A stretch of DNA of 64,000 nt from Streptomyces barringtoniae. GTDB taxonomy: Bacteria > Actinomycetota > Actinomycetes > Streptomycetales > Streptomycetaceae. Location of the stretch: assembly GCF_020819595.1 (NCBI RefSeq), contig NZ_JAJHNP010000001.1:372001-436000 (forward strand). Reading direction: 5' to 3'. The notes under the pieces were generated by a model that was not told the origin of the DNA, searched no databases, and saw only the letters and a list, made by a program, of their open reading frames with translations. Position numbers and translations under genes: made by a program. The first letter of the stretch is position 1, and every line of letters begins with the position of its first letter. Of the stretch, positions 17,237 to 25,948 are shown piece by piece.

Positions 17237-17913
17237 TGAGGGTCGCCATTGCCGGAGCCGGTGCCGTCGGCCGCTCGATCGCGGGCGAGCTGCTGGAGAA
17301 CGGCCACGAGGTCCTGCTCATCGACAAGGCCCCGACCGCCATCTCGGTGGAGCGGGTGCCCCAGGCGGAGTGGCTGCTGGCCGACGCCTGCGAGATCACG
17401 TCCCTGGACGAGGCGGCGCTGCAGCGCTGCAACGTCGTCATCGCCGCGACCGGCGACGACAAGGTCAACCTGGTCGTCTCGCTGCTCGCCAAGACGGAGT
17501 ACGGCGTCCCGCGCGTCGTCGCCCGCGTCAACAACCCGAAGAACGAGTGGCTGTTCAACGAGGCCTGGGGCGTGGACGTGGCAGTGTCCACCCCGCGCCT
17601 GATGTCCGCCCTGGTCGAGGAGGCGGTGAGCGTCGGCGACCTGGTCCGGCTGCTGCGCTTCAGCCACGGCGACGCCAACCTCGTCGAGCTGACCCTGCCC
17701 GAGGAGTCGGCCCTGGCCGGCACCCAGGTGGGCGACGTCGAGTGGCCCGAGGACACCTCCCTGGTCACCATCATCCGCGGCACCCGCGTCCTGACCCCGT
17801 CCAAGGAGGACTCCCTGGAGCCGGGCGACGAACTCCTCTTCGTGGCCGCCCAGGCTCGCGAGGAACAGCTGGAGGAGCTGCTGTCGGTGCGCCGCGAGGA
17901 CACGTCGGGCTAG
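17236..17913 (+). CDS. trkA: TrkA/RCK potassium channel regulatory subunit (second)
   Basis: 225 aa. RCK_N at 1-135 with AGAGAVGRSIAGELL and VLLIDKAP, RCK_C at ~140-220 (DLVRLLRFSHGDANLVELTLPEES...PGDELLFVAA). It starts at ATG 17236 inside the stop of the upstream gene. The pair mirrors the two-RCK arrangement of split TrkA. The two proteins share fold but are far from identical, suggesting division of labour. A terminator hairpin follows 20 bases after the stop. Confidence 0.9.
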   Translation: MRVAIAGAGAVGRSIAGELLENGHEVLLIDKAPTAISVERVPQAEWLLADACEITSLDEAALQRCNVVIAATGDDKVNLVVSLLAKTEYGVPRVVARVNNPKNEWLFNEAWGVDVAVSTPRLMSALVEEAVSVGDLVRLLRFSHGDANLVELTLPEESALAGTQVGDVEWPEDTSLVTIIRGTRVLTPSKEDSLEPGDELLFVAAQAREEQLEELLSVRREDTSG

Positions 17914-17933
17914 CCCGTGCGCTGCCGCGCCGA

Positions 17934-17964
17934 GGGCCCGGGGATCGTCGGATCTGCCGGGCCC
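17934..17964 (+). terminator. terminator of the TrkA operon
   Basis: GGGCCCGG pairs perfectly with CCGGGCCC across a 15-base loop, starting 20 bases after the second TrkA stop. Confidence 0.65.
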
Positions 17965-18284
17965 TTCGCGTGCGGACAACAGCGGCAGGGGGCCGGCCCT
18001 CGACACCGTGGCCGCCGATGGTCCTCCAGCCGGGCGAGCCGCTGTGGCCGGCCGCCGCCGGCCTCGATGCGGGCCGGCGCCTCGGCGCGCAGCTGCTCGA
18101 CCAGCGGGCGTCGGGCCCGGCGGCGACGTGACGGAGGGCGGCCTGCCTGGTGCGGTGGGCGAGGACGCGCAGCGCCACCCGCCAGTCACGCTCGAACGCT
18201 GCCCCTGACCGCCGGCTGCGCGCCGCTCGCCCACGCCGGTGCCGCGGCAGCACACGCCCCTTCACCGCAGGCAGGCCATGGGAA

Positions 18285-18313
18285 CGGCCCGGGACCTCGG
18301 CGGTCCCGGGCCG
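18285..18313 (-). terminator. strong hairpin downstream of the DUF3159 gene
   Basis: A perfect 12-bp stem, CGGCCCGGGACC with GGTCCCGGGCCG and a TCGGC loop, 106 bases beyond the DUF3159 stop. It is a likely terminator for that operon and could also stop read-through from TrkA. Confidence 0.6.
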
Positions 18314-18351
18314 GTGCGAACCCGCGATGCCGCGCTCGGCAGGGGCCTGTC

Positions 18352-18376
18352 GCGGGGGTGCCCCCGCTGGGGGAGC
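18352..18376. repeat. Streptomyces GC palindromic repeat fragment
   Basis: The sequence gcgggggtgcccccgc followed by tgggggagc resembles a short dispersed palindrome frequent in Streptomyces genomes. A fuller relative lies inside the acetyltransferase gene at 43382-43425. Confidence 0.5.
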
Positions 18377-18418
18377 GTGCCGGGCGTCGCGCGGCAGACG
18401 GGAACGTGACGACAGTCC

Positions 18419-19195
18419 CTAGGCCTCCCGGCGGTGCCGTCCCCCGCTCGTCTCGCCGCCCTCGGCTGCCAGCGCCTCCTTGCGCTCCTTCTCGGCCTGC
18501 TCCTCGGCCTCCATCTCGGCGAAGACGTCGATGGGCGCGGGGGCCTTGGCGAGGAAGACCCAGGTGAGCCAGACCGCCAGCAGGAACGGCGGGATCTTCA
18601 GGATGACCAGCACCCAGCCGAGCTTGGCGGTGTCGGACCACCAGTAGAGCGGGAAGAGGATCGCGCACTTGGCCAGCAGGATCAGGCCCCAGGCCCAACT
18701 GGCCTTCGCGTAGGCCTTCTTGCGGCCGGGGTTGCGGGTGCGCCAGGAGAGGTTCTCCTTGAAGACCGGGCCGAGGATGAGGCCGATCAGGGGAACACCG
18801 GCGAGGGTCGTGACGATGTAGGCCAGCGCCAGGCCCAGCGTGTAGAGCATGCCGGGGAGGTAGAAGTCCTTGGCGTTGCCGGTGAACATCGCGAACGCGA
18901 CGCCGAAGGCCACCCCGAAGACGCCGCTGAAGGCGTGCTTGACGGTGTCCTTCATCGCGAGCCGGACCACGACCAGGACCAGGGACACGGCCAGCGCGGC
19001 GATCGCCGACACGTGCAGGTTCTTGTTCACCGTGAAGATCGCGACGAAGAGCAGGCCCGGCACGACCGTCTCGACCATGCCACGGACACCGCCGAACGCC
19101 TCGAAGAGCGCGGCCTCGGTCACCGCACGGACATCGCCGGTCTCGTCGGGCGGACTCTGGTCGGTGCCTTCGGTCGGCTTGTCGAGGGACGTCAC
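18419..19195 (-). CDS. DUF3159 membrane protein
   Basis: 258 aa with 5-6 predicted transmembrane helices between ~50 and 225 (VETVVPGLLFVAIFTVN, AIAALAVSLVLVVVRLA, MLYTLGLALAYIVTTLAG, ILLAKCAILFPLYWW, ILKIPPFLLAVWLTWVFLA). The core motif FEAFGGVRGMVE and FTGNAKDFYLPG fit the DUF3159 family of Actinobacteria, whose function is unknown. The C-terminal ~30 residues are a charged cytoplasmic tail. It starts 3 bases after the stop of the OB-fold gene, so they form an operon. Confidence 0.85.
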   Translation of the reverse strand: MTSLDKPTEGTDQSPPDETGDVRAVTEAALFEAFGGVRGMVETVVPGLLFVAIFTVNKNLHVSAIAALAVSLVLVVVRLAMKDTVKHAFSGVFGVAFGVAFAMFTGNAKDFYLPGMLYTLGLALAYIVTTLAGVPLIGLILGPVFKENLSWRTRNPGRKKAYAKASWAWGLILLAKCAILFPLYWWSDTAKLGWVLVILKIPPFLLAVWLTWVFLAKAPAPIDVFAEMEAEEQAEKERKEALAAEGGETSGGRHRREA

Positions 19196-19198
19196 CGG

Positions 19199-19597
19199 CT
19201 ACTCCCGTCCGAGGGGTCGCAGTTCGTATTTCGGGTTGAACAGCACCCGGCGGCCCCGGCTCATCGAGATCCGGCCCGATGCGATCAGCATGCGCCCCGG
19301 TTCTATGCCCACGATGGAACGCCTGCCGAGCCACACCACGTCCAGCGCCGCGGAGCCGTCGAACAGCTCGGCCTCCAGGGCGGGGACCCCGGCGCGCGGA
19401 CGCAGGGTGACCGTGCGCAAGGTACCAGTTACGGTGACGATCTGCCGGTCGTGGCAGTCGCCGATCTTCGTACAGCCCGTGGTCTCGGCGTCCTCGCGCA
19501 GTTCCTCGGACTCCAGGTCCTCCTGCGACGAGGAGAGCCGGTCGAGCATGCGCCGGAACCGGCCCGCCGGCTTTTCGGAACGAGGAACAGCACTCAT
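19199..19597 (-). CDS. OB-fold nucleic-acid-binding protein
   Basis: 132 aa. Residues ~45-125 form an OB fold: QIVTVTGTLRTVTLRP, LEAELFDGSAALDVVWLGRR, PGRMLIASGRIS, RRVLFNPKYEL. The start is set at ATG 19597, which has no ribosome site but has TACGCT six bases upstream, as in leaderless Streptomyces transcripts. Similar short OB proteins in Actinobacteria resemble the RecG/aspartyl-tRNA wedge type of OB domain and have no assigned role. It forms an operon with the DUF3159 membrane protein. Confidence 0.8.
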   Translation of the reverse strand: MSAVPRSEKPAGRFRRMLDRLSSSQEDLESEELREDAETTGCTKIGDCHDRQIVTVTGTLRTVTLRPRAGVPALEAELFDGSAALDVVWLGRRSIVGIEPGRMLIASGRISMSRGRRVLFNPKYELRPLGRE

Positions 19598-19670
19598 ACG
19601 TGAAGCGTACCGGGGCACACCGACACCGCCGTAGCCCAGCTCACTTCGCGGCGCTCACCTCGCGGTCCGC

Positions 19671-20357
19671 TCACTTCTCGAAGCGATATCCCATGCCCGG
19701 CTCGGTGATGAAGTGCTTCGGGTGCGAGGGGTCCGCCTCCAGCTTCCGTCGCAGCTGGGCCATGTACACGCGCAGGTAGTTGGTCTCGGTGCCGTACGAC
19801 GGCCCCCACACCTCCTGCAGCAGCTGCTTCTGGCTGACCAGGCGGCCGGTGTTGCGCACCAGCACCTCCAGCAGGTGCCACTCGGTCGGGGTGAGGCGGA
19901 CGTCCTTGCCGGCGCGGTTGACCTTCTTGGCGGCCAGGTCGACCGTGAAGCCCTCGGTCTCGACGGTCGTCAGGTCGTCCTCGCCGGGCCCGACCGGCTC
20001 GGCCCGGCGCACGGCGGCCCGCAGCCGGGCCAGCAGCTCGTCCATGCCGAACGGCTTGGTGACGTAGTCGTCGGCGCCCGCGTCGAGGGCCTCGACCTTC
20101 TCGTCCGAGGAGTGCCGGGCGGACAGGACCAGGATGGGCACGCGGGTCCAGCCGCGCAGGCCCCGGATCACCTCGACGCCGTCCATGTCGGGCAGACCCA
20201 GGTCGAGCACGACCACGTCGGGATGCCGGGAGGCGGCGAGTTCCAGGGCGGTACGGCCGTCGGGCGCCGCGTCGACCTCGTACTTGCGCGCCTTGAGGTT
20301 GATCACGAGGGCGCGCACGATCTGCGGCTCGTCGTCGACCACGAGCACCCGGGTCAT
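19671..20357 (-). CDS. kdpE: KdpE-type response regulator
   Basis: 228 aa, OmpR/PhoB class. The receiver at 1-115 has the acidic pair in VVDDE, the phospho-acceptor Asp in VVVLDLGLPDMDG, Thr/Ser in LVLSARHS and Lys in VTKPFG. The winged helix at ~130-225 contains LTPTEWHLLEVLVRNTGRLVS and TNYLRVYMAQLRRKLE...GMGYRF, characteristic of KdpE. It overlaps the KdpD gene by four bases (ATGA), so translation is coupled. It normally activates kdpFABC on K+ limitation, but no kdpFABC is in this window. Confidence 0.93.
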   Translation of the reverse strand: MTRVLVVDDEPQIVRALVINLKARKYEVDAAPDGRTALELAASRHPDVVVLDLGLPDMDGVEVIRGLRGWTRVPILVLSARHSSDEKVEALDAGADDYVTKPFGMDELLARLRAAVRRAEPVGPGEDDLTTVETEGFTVDLAAKKVNRAGKDVRLTPTEWHLLEVLVRNTGRLVSQKQLLQEVWGPSYGTETNYLRVYMAQLRRKLEADPSHPKHFITEPGMGYRFEK

Positions 20358-22912
20358 AGAGTCGTCTGCCTTTCTGGTTCTGCGAGGTCCCGGCCCGCTT
20401 CGAGGGGCTCGGGACGCGATCCTGCCGCGCGGAGGCTGAGGACCATGGTCAGTCCGCCCCCCGGCGTGTCCTCGGCGTTGAGGGTGCCGCCCATGGCCTC
20501 GGCGAAGCCCCGGGCGACCGCGAGGCCGAGCCCGACCCCGGCGCCGCGGGGGGCGTCACCGTAGCGCTGGAACGGCTCGAATATCCGGTCCTTGGCCGCG
20601 TCCGGCACGCCCGGCCCGCGGTCCACCACCCGCACCTCGACCCGGTCGGCCATGGCACTGGCGGAGACCACCACGGACCGGCCCTTCGGGCTGTACTTGA
20701 CGGCGTTCTCCACCAGGTTGGCCACGGACCGCTCCAGCAGCCCGGGGTCGACCGCGACCATCGGCAGGCTTTCGGGCACGTCCAGCTCGACGCTGCCCTC
20801 GGGGACGCCCCCGAGGGCCATCGGCACGACCTCGTCCACGTCGATCTCGCGGATCAGCGGGGTGACCGTACCGGTCTGCAGGCGGGACATGTCGAGGAGG
20901 TTGCCGACGAGGTGGTCCAGCCGGTCGGCGCCCTCCTCGATGCCCTGCAGCAGCTCCGCCCGGTCCTCCTCGGACCAGTCCACGTCGTCGGAGCGCAGGC
21001 TCGACACCGCCGCCTTGATGCCGGCCAGGGGCGTGCGCAGGTCGTGGCTGACGGCGGCGAGCAGCGCGGTGCGGATGCGGTTGCCCTCGGCCAGCGCCCG
21101 GGCCTGGTCGGCCTCCTCCTGCAGGCGCCGGCGGTCCAGGGCGACGGCGGCCTGGGCGGCGAAGGCGGCGAGCACCCGGCGGTCCTCGGCGGGCAGCACC
21201 CGGCCGGTGAGCGCGAGCGCCATGTGGTCGCCGACGGGCATGTCGACGTCGGCGTCCTCGGGCCGCTCCAGCGGGCGCCCGAATCCGGCCCGCCCGGCGC
21301 AGGTCCACGGCTCGACGTCGCCCGCCCGCTCCAGCAGTGCGGCCGACTCCATCGCGAAGGTCTCCCGGACCCGCTCCAGCAGCTCCTCCAGGCTGGTCTC
21401 GCCGCGCAGCACGTTCCCGGCGAGGAAGGAGAGTATCTCCGACTCGGCGCGCAGCCGGGCGGCCTGGTGGGTGCGCCGGGCGGCGAGGTCCACCACCGAG
21501 GCGACCGACATGCCGACGCCGAAGAAGATCGCGATGGCGACGATGTTCTTGGGATCGGCGATGGTCAGCCGGTGCAGGGGCGGGGTGTAGAAGTAGTTCA
21601 GCAGCAGCGAGCCGAAGGCCGCCGAGGCCAGCGCGGGCAGCAGGCCGCCGAGCAGTGCCGCCGCGACGGTGACGGACAGGAACAGCAGCATGTCGTTGGC
21701 GAGGCCGAGGTCGACGGTGTTCAGCAGCACCGCGAGGACCGCCGGGCCCACCAGGCCCACCGCCCAGCCCCAGATGATCCGGGCCCGCCCGAGCCGGCCG
21801 CCCCGGGCCACCGGCAGTCCGCGGCCCTTGGCGACCTCCTCGTGGGTGACGATGTGGACGTCGAGGTCGGGACCGGACTCGCGGGCGACCGTGGCACCGA
21901 CGCCGGGCCCGAAGACGTACTGCCAGGCCTTGCGGCGCGAGGAGCCCAGCACGATCTGGGTGGCGTTCACGCCCCGCGCGAAGTCCAGCAGGGCGGCCGG
22001 TATGTCGTCGCCGACGACGTGGTGGAAGGTGCCGCCCAGGTCCTCCACCAGGGTGCGCTGGACGGCCAGTTCCTTCGGGGAGGCCGAGGTCAGTCCGTCG
22101 CTGCGGGCTATGTACACGGCGAGCACCTCGCCGCCGGCGCCCTTCTCGGCGAGCCGCGCGGCCCGGCGGATCAGGGTGCGCCCCTCGGGACCGCCGGTCA
22201 GACCGACCACGATCCGCTCGCGGGAGCCCCAGATCTTGGAGACCCGGTGTTCGCTGCGGTAGGCGTTGAGGTACTCGTCGACCCGGTCCGCCACCCACAG
22301 CAGCGCCAGCTCGCGCAGGGCGGTCAGGTTGCCGGGGCGGAAGTAGTTGGACAGGGCCGCGTCGACCTTGTCCGGCTGGTAGATGTTGCCGTGCGCCATA
22401 CGGCGGCGCAGCGCCTGCGGGGACATGTCGACCAGCTCGATCTGGTCGGCCCGCCGTACGACCTCGTCCGGGACGGTCTCGCGCTGCCGCACCCCGGTGA
22501 TCGACTCGACCACGTCGCCCAGTGACTCCAGGTGCTGGATGTTGACGGTCGAGATCACGTCGATCCCGGCGGCGAGCAGTTCCTCCACGTCCTGCCAGCG
22601 CTTGGCGTTGCGCGAGCCGGGGATGTTCGTGTGGGCGAGTTCGTCCACCAGGGCGACGGCAGGCGCCCGGCGCAGCGCGGCGTCGACGTCCATCTCGCCG
22701 AAGGTGGCGCCCCGGTACTCCAGCCGCTTGCGCGGCACCTGCTCCAGGCCGTGCAGCATCACCTCGGTGCGCGGCCGGTCGTAGTGCTCGACGAAGGCCA
22801 CGACGCAGTCGGTGCCCCGCTCCACGCGGCGGTGTGCCTCGGAGAGCATGGCGTAGGTCTTGCCCACGCCGGGTGCCGCACCGAGGTAGATCCGAAGCTT
22901 GCCGCGTGCCAT
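20354..22912 (-). CDS. kdpD: KdpD-type osmosensitive K+ sensor histidine kinase
   Basis: 852 aa from ATG 22912 (MARGKLRIYLG). Order: N-terminal KdpD domain ~1-210 with Walker A GAAPGVGKTYAML, a Usp-like domain ~230-350 (IVVGLTGGPEGRTLIRRAARLAE), four membrane helices of DUF4118 (~375-480), a GAF-like region (~495-620), HisKA with AVSHDLRTPLAGIKA (~655) and HATPase with NLVENAVKYSPKG and GVGLGLAVARG. In Staphylococcus the Usp domain of KdpD binds c-di-AMP; the same may hold here. It is the first gene of a kdpDE pair, and the 136-bp gap upstream should carry the promoter. It belongs with the KimA-like permease and TrkA pair in a K+ homeostasis neighbourhood. Confidence 0.93.
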   Translation of the reverse strand: MARGKLRIYLGAAPGVGKTYAMLSEAHRRVERGTDCVVAFVEHYDRPRTEVMLHGLEQVPRKRLEYRGATFGEMDVDAALRRAPAVALVDELAHTNIPGSRNAKRWQDVEELLAAGIDVISTVNIQHLESLGDVVESITGVRQRETVPDEVVRRADQIELVDMSPQALRRRMAHGNIYQPDKVDAALSNYFRPGNLTALRELALLWVADRVDEYLNAYRSEHRVSKIWGSRERIVVGLTGGPEGRTLIRRAARLAEKGAGGEVLAVYIARSDGLTSASPKELAVQRTLVEDLGGTFHHVVGDDIPAALLDFARGVNATQIVLGSSRRKAWQYVFGPGVGATVARESGPDLDVHIVTHEEVAKGRGLPVARGGRLGRARIIWGWAVGLVGPAVLAVLLNTVDLGLANDMLLFLSVTVAAALLGGLLPALASAAFGSLLLNYFYTPPLHRLTIADPKNIVAIAIFFGVGMSVASVVDLAARRTHQAARLRAESEILSFLAGNVLRGETSLEELLERVRETFAMESAALLERAGDVEPWTCAGRAGFGRPLERPEDADVDMPVGDHMALALTGRVLPAEDRRVLAAFAAQAAVALDRRRLQEEADQARALAEGNRIRTALLAAVSHDLRTPLAGIKAAVSSLRSDDVDWSEEDRAELLQGIEEGADRLDHLVGNLLDMSRLQTGTVTPLIREIDVDEVVPMALGGVPEGSVELDVPESLPMVAVDPGLLERSVANLVENAVKYSPKGRSVVVSASAMADRVEVRVVDRGPGVPDAAKDRIFEPFQRYGDAPRGAGVGLGLAVARGFAEAMGGTLNAEDTPGGGLTMVLSLRAAGSRPEPLEAGRDLAEPERQTTL

Positions 22913-23048
22913 GACTCCATTCTCTTCCCGTGACTGCCGCCTACGCAGCGTCGACCTTACGGCCAACAATTACGGCAAACGGGGCAGGGGGGCGTGCGGC
23001 GGACAACTTTGACGCAACCCTGATGAGACCGCTGCCCAGCCGGCCGGT

Positions 23049-23765
23049 TCAGTGCTCGACGATCTCGCCGTCGCGCAGTTCCAGTACCCGGTCGGCCAGG
23101 TCGAGGAGGGTCGCGTCGTGCGTGGCGACCAGCGCGGACGGGGCTCCGTCCCGGCCGGCCGACTCCTCGCTGCGTACGACGGCCCGCAGCAGCTCCATGA
23201 CGGCGTGCCCGGTCTCGGCGTCCAGCTGGCCGGTCGGTTCGTCGGCGATGAGCAGGGCCGGCCGGTTGGCGAGGGCGCGGGCGATGGCGACGCGCTGCTG
23301 CTGCCCGCCGGACAGCTCGCCGGGCCGCTGGGCGGCGTGCCCCGCCAGCCCGACGAGGGAGAGCAGCAGCTCGACCCGCTCCTCGCGCTCGCGCGGGTCG
23401 GCACGGCGCAGTCTGAGCGGTACGCCGACGTTCTCGGCCGCGGTGAGGATCGGGATGAGCCCGAAGGACTGGAAGACGAACCCGATCCGGTCCCGGCGCA
23501 GCCGCAGCAGCTCGCTCTCGCCGAGCTCCCCCAGCTGCCGCCCGTCGACCTCGACCCGCCCCCGGTCGGGTGTGTCGAGCCCGCCGACGATGTTCAGCAG
23601 GGTGGTCTTGCCGGACCCCGAACGCCCCTTGAGAGCGACGAGTTCACCCCGCCGCACCTCGAGGGAGACCCCGCGCAGGGCATGCGCGGCCGCGGCACCG
23701 CGCCCGTACGACTTGTGGACGTCCTCGACCCGCACCATGGTGCCGGTGACCACCTGACCGCCCAT
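23049..23765 (-). CDS. orphan ABC transporter ATP-binding protein (MacB/LolD class)
   Basis: 238 aa. Walker A GRSGSGKTT (~47-55), Q-loop in GFVFQSFGLIP, signature LSGGQQQR, Walker B LLIADEPTGQLD, H-loop in LVATHDATLLDLA. These features place it with ATPases that serve MacB/FtsX-type permeases. No permease gene lies next to it: the flanks are kdpD and the DUF3710 gene. Thus it either works with a permease elsewhere or lost its partner. An internal ATG at 23738 (MVRVEDVHKSYG) is an equally possible start. Confidence 0.85.
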   Translation of the reverse strand: MGGQVVTGTMVRVEDVHKSYGRGAAAAHALRGVSLEVRRGELVALKGRSGSGKTTLLNIVGGLDTPDRGRVEVDGRQLGELGESELLRLRRDRIGFVFQSFGLIPILTAAENVGVPLRLRRADPREREERVELLLSLVGLAGHAAQRPGELSGGQQQRVAIARALANRPALLIADEPTGQLDAETGHAVMELLRAVVRSEESAGRDGAPSALVATHDATLLDLADRVLELRDGEIVEH

Positions 23766-23875
23766 ACCGCCTCCCCCGGTCGACCGGGCGCCAGTATGGC
23801 GCCCCGGAGGGGGCGCGGGGAACTGCGCGAGCAGCCACGACGAACCCGCACCCGGCGACGGCGCGACCCCGCAAA

Positions 23876-23906
23876 ACGGGCCGCACCCCGCAGAGGCACG
23901 GCCCGT
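23876..23906 (-). terminator. terminator after the dut-DUF3710 operon
   Basis: ACGGGCCG pairs with CGGCCCGT over a 15-base loop, 28 bases after the DUF3710 stop at 23934. Confidence 0.55.
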
Positions 23907-23933
23907 ACATCCCCGCTGAACCCAGCGGAGCGC

Positions 23934-24701
23934 CTAGCGGACCTCTGTGATCTCCGGCCCGCGCTGCAGCTGGCCCATGCCGCCGGAGAAGCGGGAGGAC
24001 TCCTCCTGCTGCACCCCCTCGGGGACCATCTGCGCGTCGTTCGGCAGCTTCAGGACGATCGGGTCGCGGGGTGCCATCGGCCCCTCACCACGCACCACGA
24101 CGGTGTCGCGGAAGATCTGCTCCAGCAGCCCCGCGGCCTGCGGCTGCACCGCGCCCTGCCCGGAGATCACTCCCCGCAGGAACCACCGCGGGCCGTCCAC
24201 GCCCACGAAGCGCACGACCTGGAAACCACCCGTGCCGTCCGGCAGCTGTACCGGCACCTGCGCGCGCAGCTCCCAGCCGAGCGGGCCCTCGACCTCGTCG
24301 ACGATGCCACCCTGCTGGGTGATGCCGGACCCGATCTCCTCGCGGACCTCGCCCCAGATGCCCTCGCGCTTGGGCGCGGCGAAGGCCTGGAGCTGGATGG
24401 CGCTGTCGCGCAGCACGACGGTGGCTGCGACGATCGCGTCACCGGCGACCTCGACCCTGAGCTCCATGCCGTCGACGCCCGGTACGAACAGTCCGCCGAG
24501 GTCCACACGGCCCTCGGCCGGGTCACGCACCTCGCTGCTGTCCCAGGGCCCGTCGGGCCGGGGCCCGGGCTCCAGCCGGACGCGCTCGCGCCCGGCCTCT
24601 TCCTCTTCCTCGTCCGCCTCGGTGTCGACGCTGTCGACGACCTGCTCGGCCTCGCCGGCCGCGTCCTCGGCGGCACCCTTCTTCTTGCGACGTCCGAACA
24701 C
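23934..24701 (-). CDS. DUF3710 family protein
   Basis: 255 aa from GTG 24701 (VFGRRKKKGAAED), 8 bases after AAGGA. The N-terminal ~65 residues are charged and disordered; the rest is a compact alpha/beta domain (VDLGGLFVPGVDGMELRVEVAGD, GPLGWELRAQVPV, RFVGVDGPRWFLRGVI, PIVLKLPNDAQMVPEG) typical of DUF3710, a family of unknown function that in Actinobacteria regularly follows dut. Only one base separates it from the dut stop, so it is co-translated with dUTPase. Its function is not inferable beyond that link. Confidence 0.88.
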   Translation of the reverse strand: MFGRRKKKGAAEDAAGEAEQVVDSVDTEADEEEEEAGRERVRLEPGPRPDGPWDSSEVRDPAEGRVDLGGLFVPGVDGMELRVEVAGDAIVAATVVLRDSAIQLQAFAAPKREGIWGEVREEIGSGITQQGGIVDEVEGPLGWELRAQVPVQLPDGTGGFQVVRFVGVDGPRWFLRGVISGQGAVQPQAAGLLEQIFRDTVVVRGEGPMAPRDPIVLKLPNDAQMVPEGVQQEESSRFSGGMGQLQRGPEITEVR

Positions 24702-24702
24702 G

Positions 24703-25254
24703 TCACTGTCCTTCCCGGTCGGATACGACCGAAGCGTATCGATTCCCACCCGTCGGACCGCCATCGGCGGCCTGACCGCTTGTGCCGCTATCGCCGCCCA
24801 CCGCGGCATGGCCGCCGGTGGACCCGAAGCCCCCTTCGGCCCGCGTGGAGTCGGGAAGCTCCGCGACCTCCTGGAAGCGGACCCTCTCGACCTGCTGGAC
24901 GACCAGTTGGGCAATCCGGTCGAAGCGCTCGAACCGCACGGACTCGCGCGGGTCGAGATTCACCACGATCACCTTGATCTCCCCACGGTACCCGGCATCA
25001 ACCGTCCCCGGGGCATTCACGAGGGCGACGCCGCAGCGAGCGGCGAGCCCGGAGCGCGGGTGCACAAAGGCCGCGTACCCCTCGGGCAGGGCGATCGACA
25101 CACCCGTGGGGAGCACGGCCCGCTCTCCGGGACCCAGTTCGCACGGCTCGGTCGTGCGCAGATCGGCTCCGGCATCCCCCGGATGCTCGTACGCCGGAAG
25201 GGGTACGTCGGGGTCGACGCGGCGGAGCAGCACGTTCAGGGGGCCACGGCTCAC
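24703..25254 (-). CDS. dut: dUTP diphosphatase (trimeric dUTPase)
   Basis: 183 aa. It hydrolyses dUTP to dUMP and PPi, supplying thymidylate synthesis and keeping uracil out of DNA. All five motifs are visible: PGDAGADL (1), HPRSGLAAR (2), NAPGTVDAGYRGEIKV (3, with catalytic Asp), ERFDRIAQLV (4) and RAEGGFGSTG (5). The C-terminal ~35 residues after motif 5 are a Gly-rich extension beyond the usual ~150 aa. It overlaps the thioesterase gene by four bases and precedes DUF3710 by one base. Thymidine kinase at 39683 is the other pyrimidine-deoxynucleotide enzyme in the window. Confidence 0.95.
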   Translation of the reverse strand: MSRGPLNVLLRRVDPDVPLPAYEHPGDAGADLRTTEPCELGPGERAVLPTGVSIALPEGYAAFVHPRSGLAARCGVALVNAPGTVDAGYRGEIKVIVVNLDPRESVRFERFDRIAQLVVQQVERVRFQEVAELPDSTRAEGGFGSTGGHAAVGGDSGTSGQAADGGPTGGNRYASVVSDREGQ

Positions 25255-25835
25255 GGGTTCACCTCGAAGGCGCGGGCACGCCGGACCTGGTCCGGGTCGC
25301 TCATGGCGGCCTGGATCTCCTCCGTGCGGCCGTGGTCGATGAAGTGGTCGACCTTGACCTCGATGAAGAGGGCGTCGGCGCGGACGGCGACGGGCCCGTC
25401 GGGACCGCCGATGCGTCCGGTGGCCTTGGAGTAGATCTTCCGGCCGGCGACGGCCGTGACCTCGGCCTCCAGGTGGAGCGTGGTGCCAAGGGGCACGGGC
25501 CGCACGAAGTCGGTCTCCAGCCGGCCGGTGACGGCGATGGTCCGCAGCAGCCAGTTCAGCGAGCCGAGGGTCTCGTCGAGGGCCGTGGCCAGCACACCCC
25601 CGTGCGCGAGGCCCGGGGCGCCCTGGTGGGCGGGCTGGACGGTGAACTCGGCGGTCAGCGAGACGCCCTCGCCGGCCCGGGCCTCCAGGTGCAGTCCGTG
25701 CGACTGCCCGGGGCCACAGCCGAAACAGTGTTCGTAGTGCGCACCGAGGAGTTCCCCGGGCGCGGGCGCGTCGGGGTGCCGTACCGGTTTCACCGCGTCG
25801 GCGGGAGGCTGAAGGCTTGCGGAACTACCACTCAC
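25251..25835 (-). CDS. PaaI-type hotdog-fold thioesterase
   Basis: 194 aa from GTG 25835 (VSGSSASLQPP); an in-frame codon at 25865 would add ten residues. The hotdog domain spans ~60-165: HQGAPGLAHGGVLATALDETLG supplies the HGG(x)xxxxD/E active-site helix, followed by VTGRLETDFVRPVPLGTTL. An N-terminal segment with HCFGCGPGQSHGLHL is common to the actinobacterial subgroup. It should hydrolyse an acyl-CoA thioester; the substrate is unknown. It overlaps dut by four bases (ATGA), heading a thioesterase-dut-DUF3710 operon. Confidence 0.87.
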   Translation of the reverse strand: MSGSSASLQPPADAVKPVRHPDAPAPGELLGAHYEHCFGCGPGQSHGLHLEARAGEGVSLTAEFTVQPAHQGAPGLAHGGVLATALDETLGSLNWLLRTIAVTGRLETDFVRPVPLGTTLHLEAEVTAVAGRKIYSKATGRIGGPDGPVAVRADALFIEVKVDHFIDHGRTEEIQAAMSDPDQVRRARAFEVNP

Positions 25836-25948
25836 AGGCGCAGACCTTACCCGCCCGCCCGTCACCCACCGGCGCCCCGCCTGACAGCGCTTCGCGCTGA
25901 CTCCCCCTGATAGTGGCCAGCTTCGGATCCCGTGCCAAGCTTGGCTCC

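Larger units (their letters stand above)
17914..18418. other. 505-bp intergenic region with hairpins and repeat fragment
   Basis: Lies between the TrkA operon and the convergent DUF3159 gene. I see no frame with a plausible start, ribosome site and protein family. It holds two strong inverted repeats (17934-17964 and 18285-18313) and a fragment of a G/C palindromic repeat (18352-18376). Confidence 0.6.

Noticed and set aside
17230..18255. Several overlapping frames of 160-340 codons after the TrkA pair
   Set aside because: They run opposite to TrkA or through GC hairpins and show no protein family; treated as non-coding.
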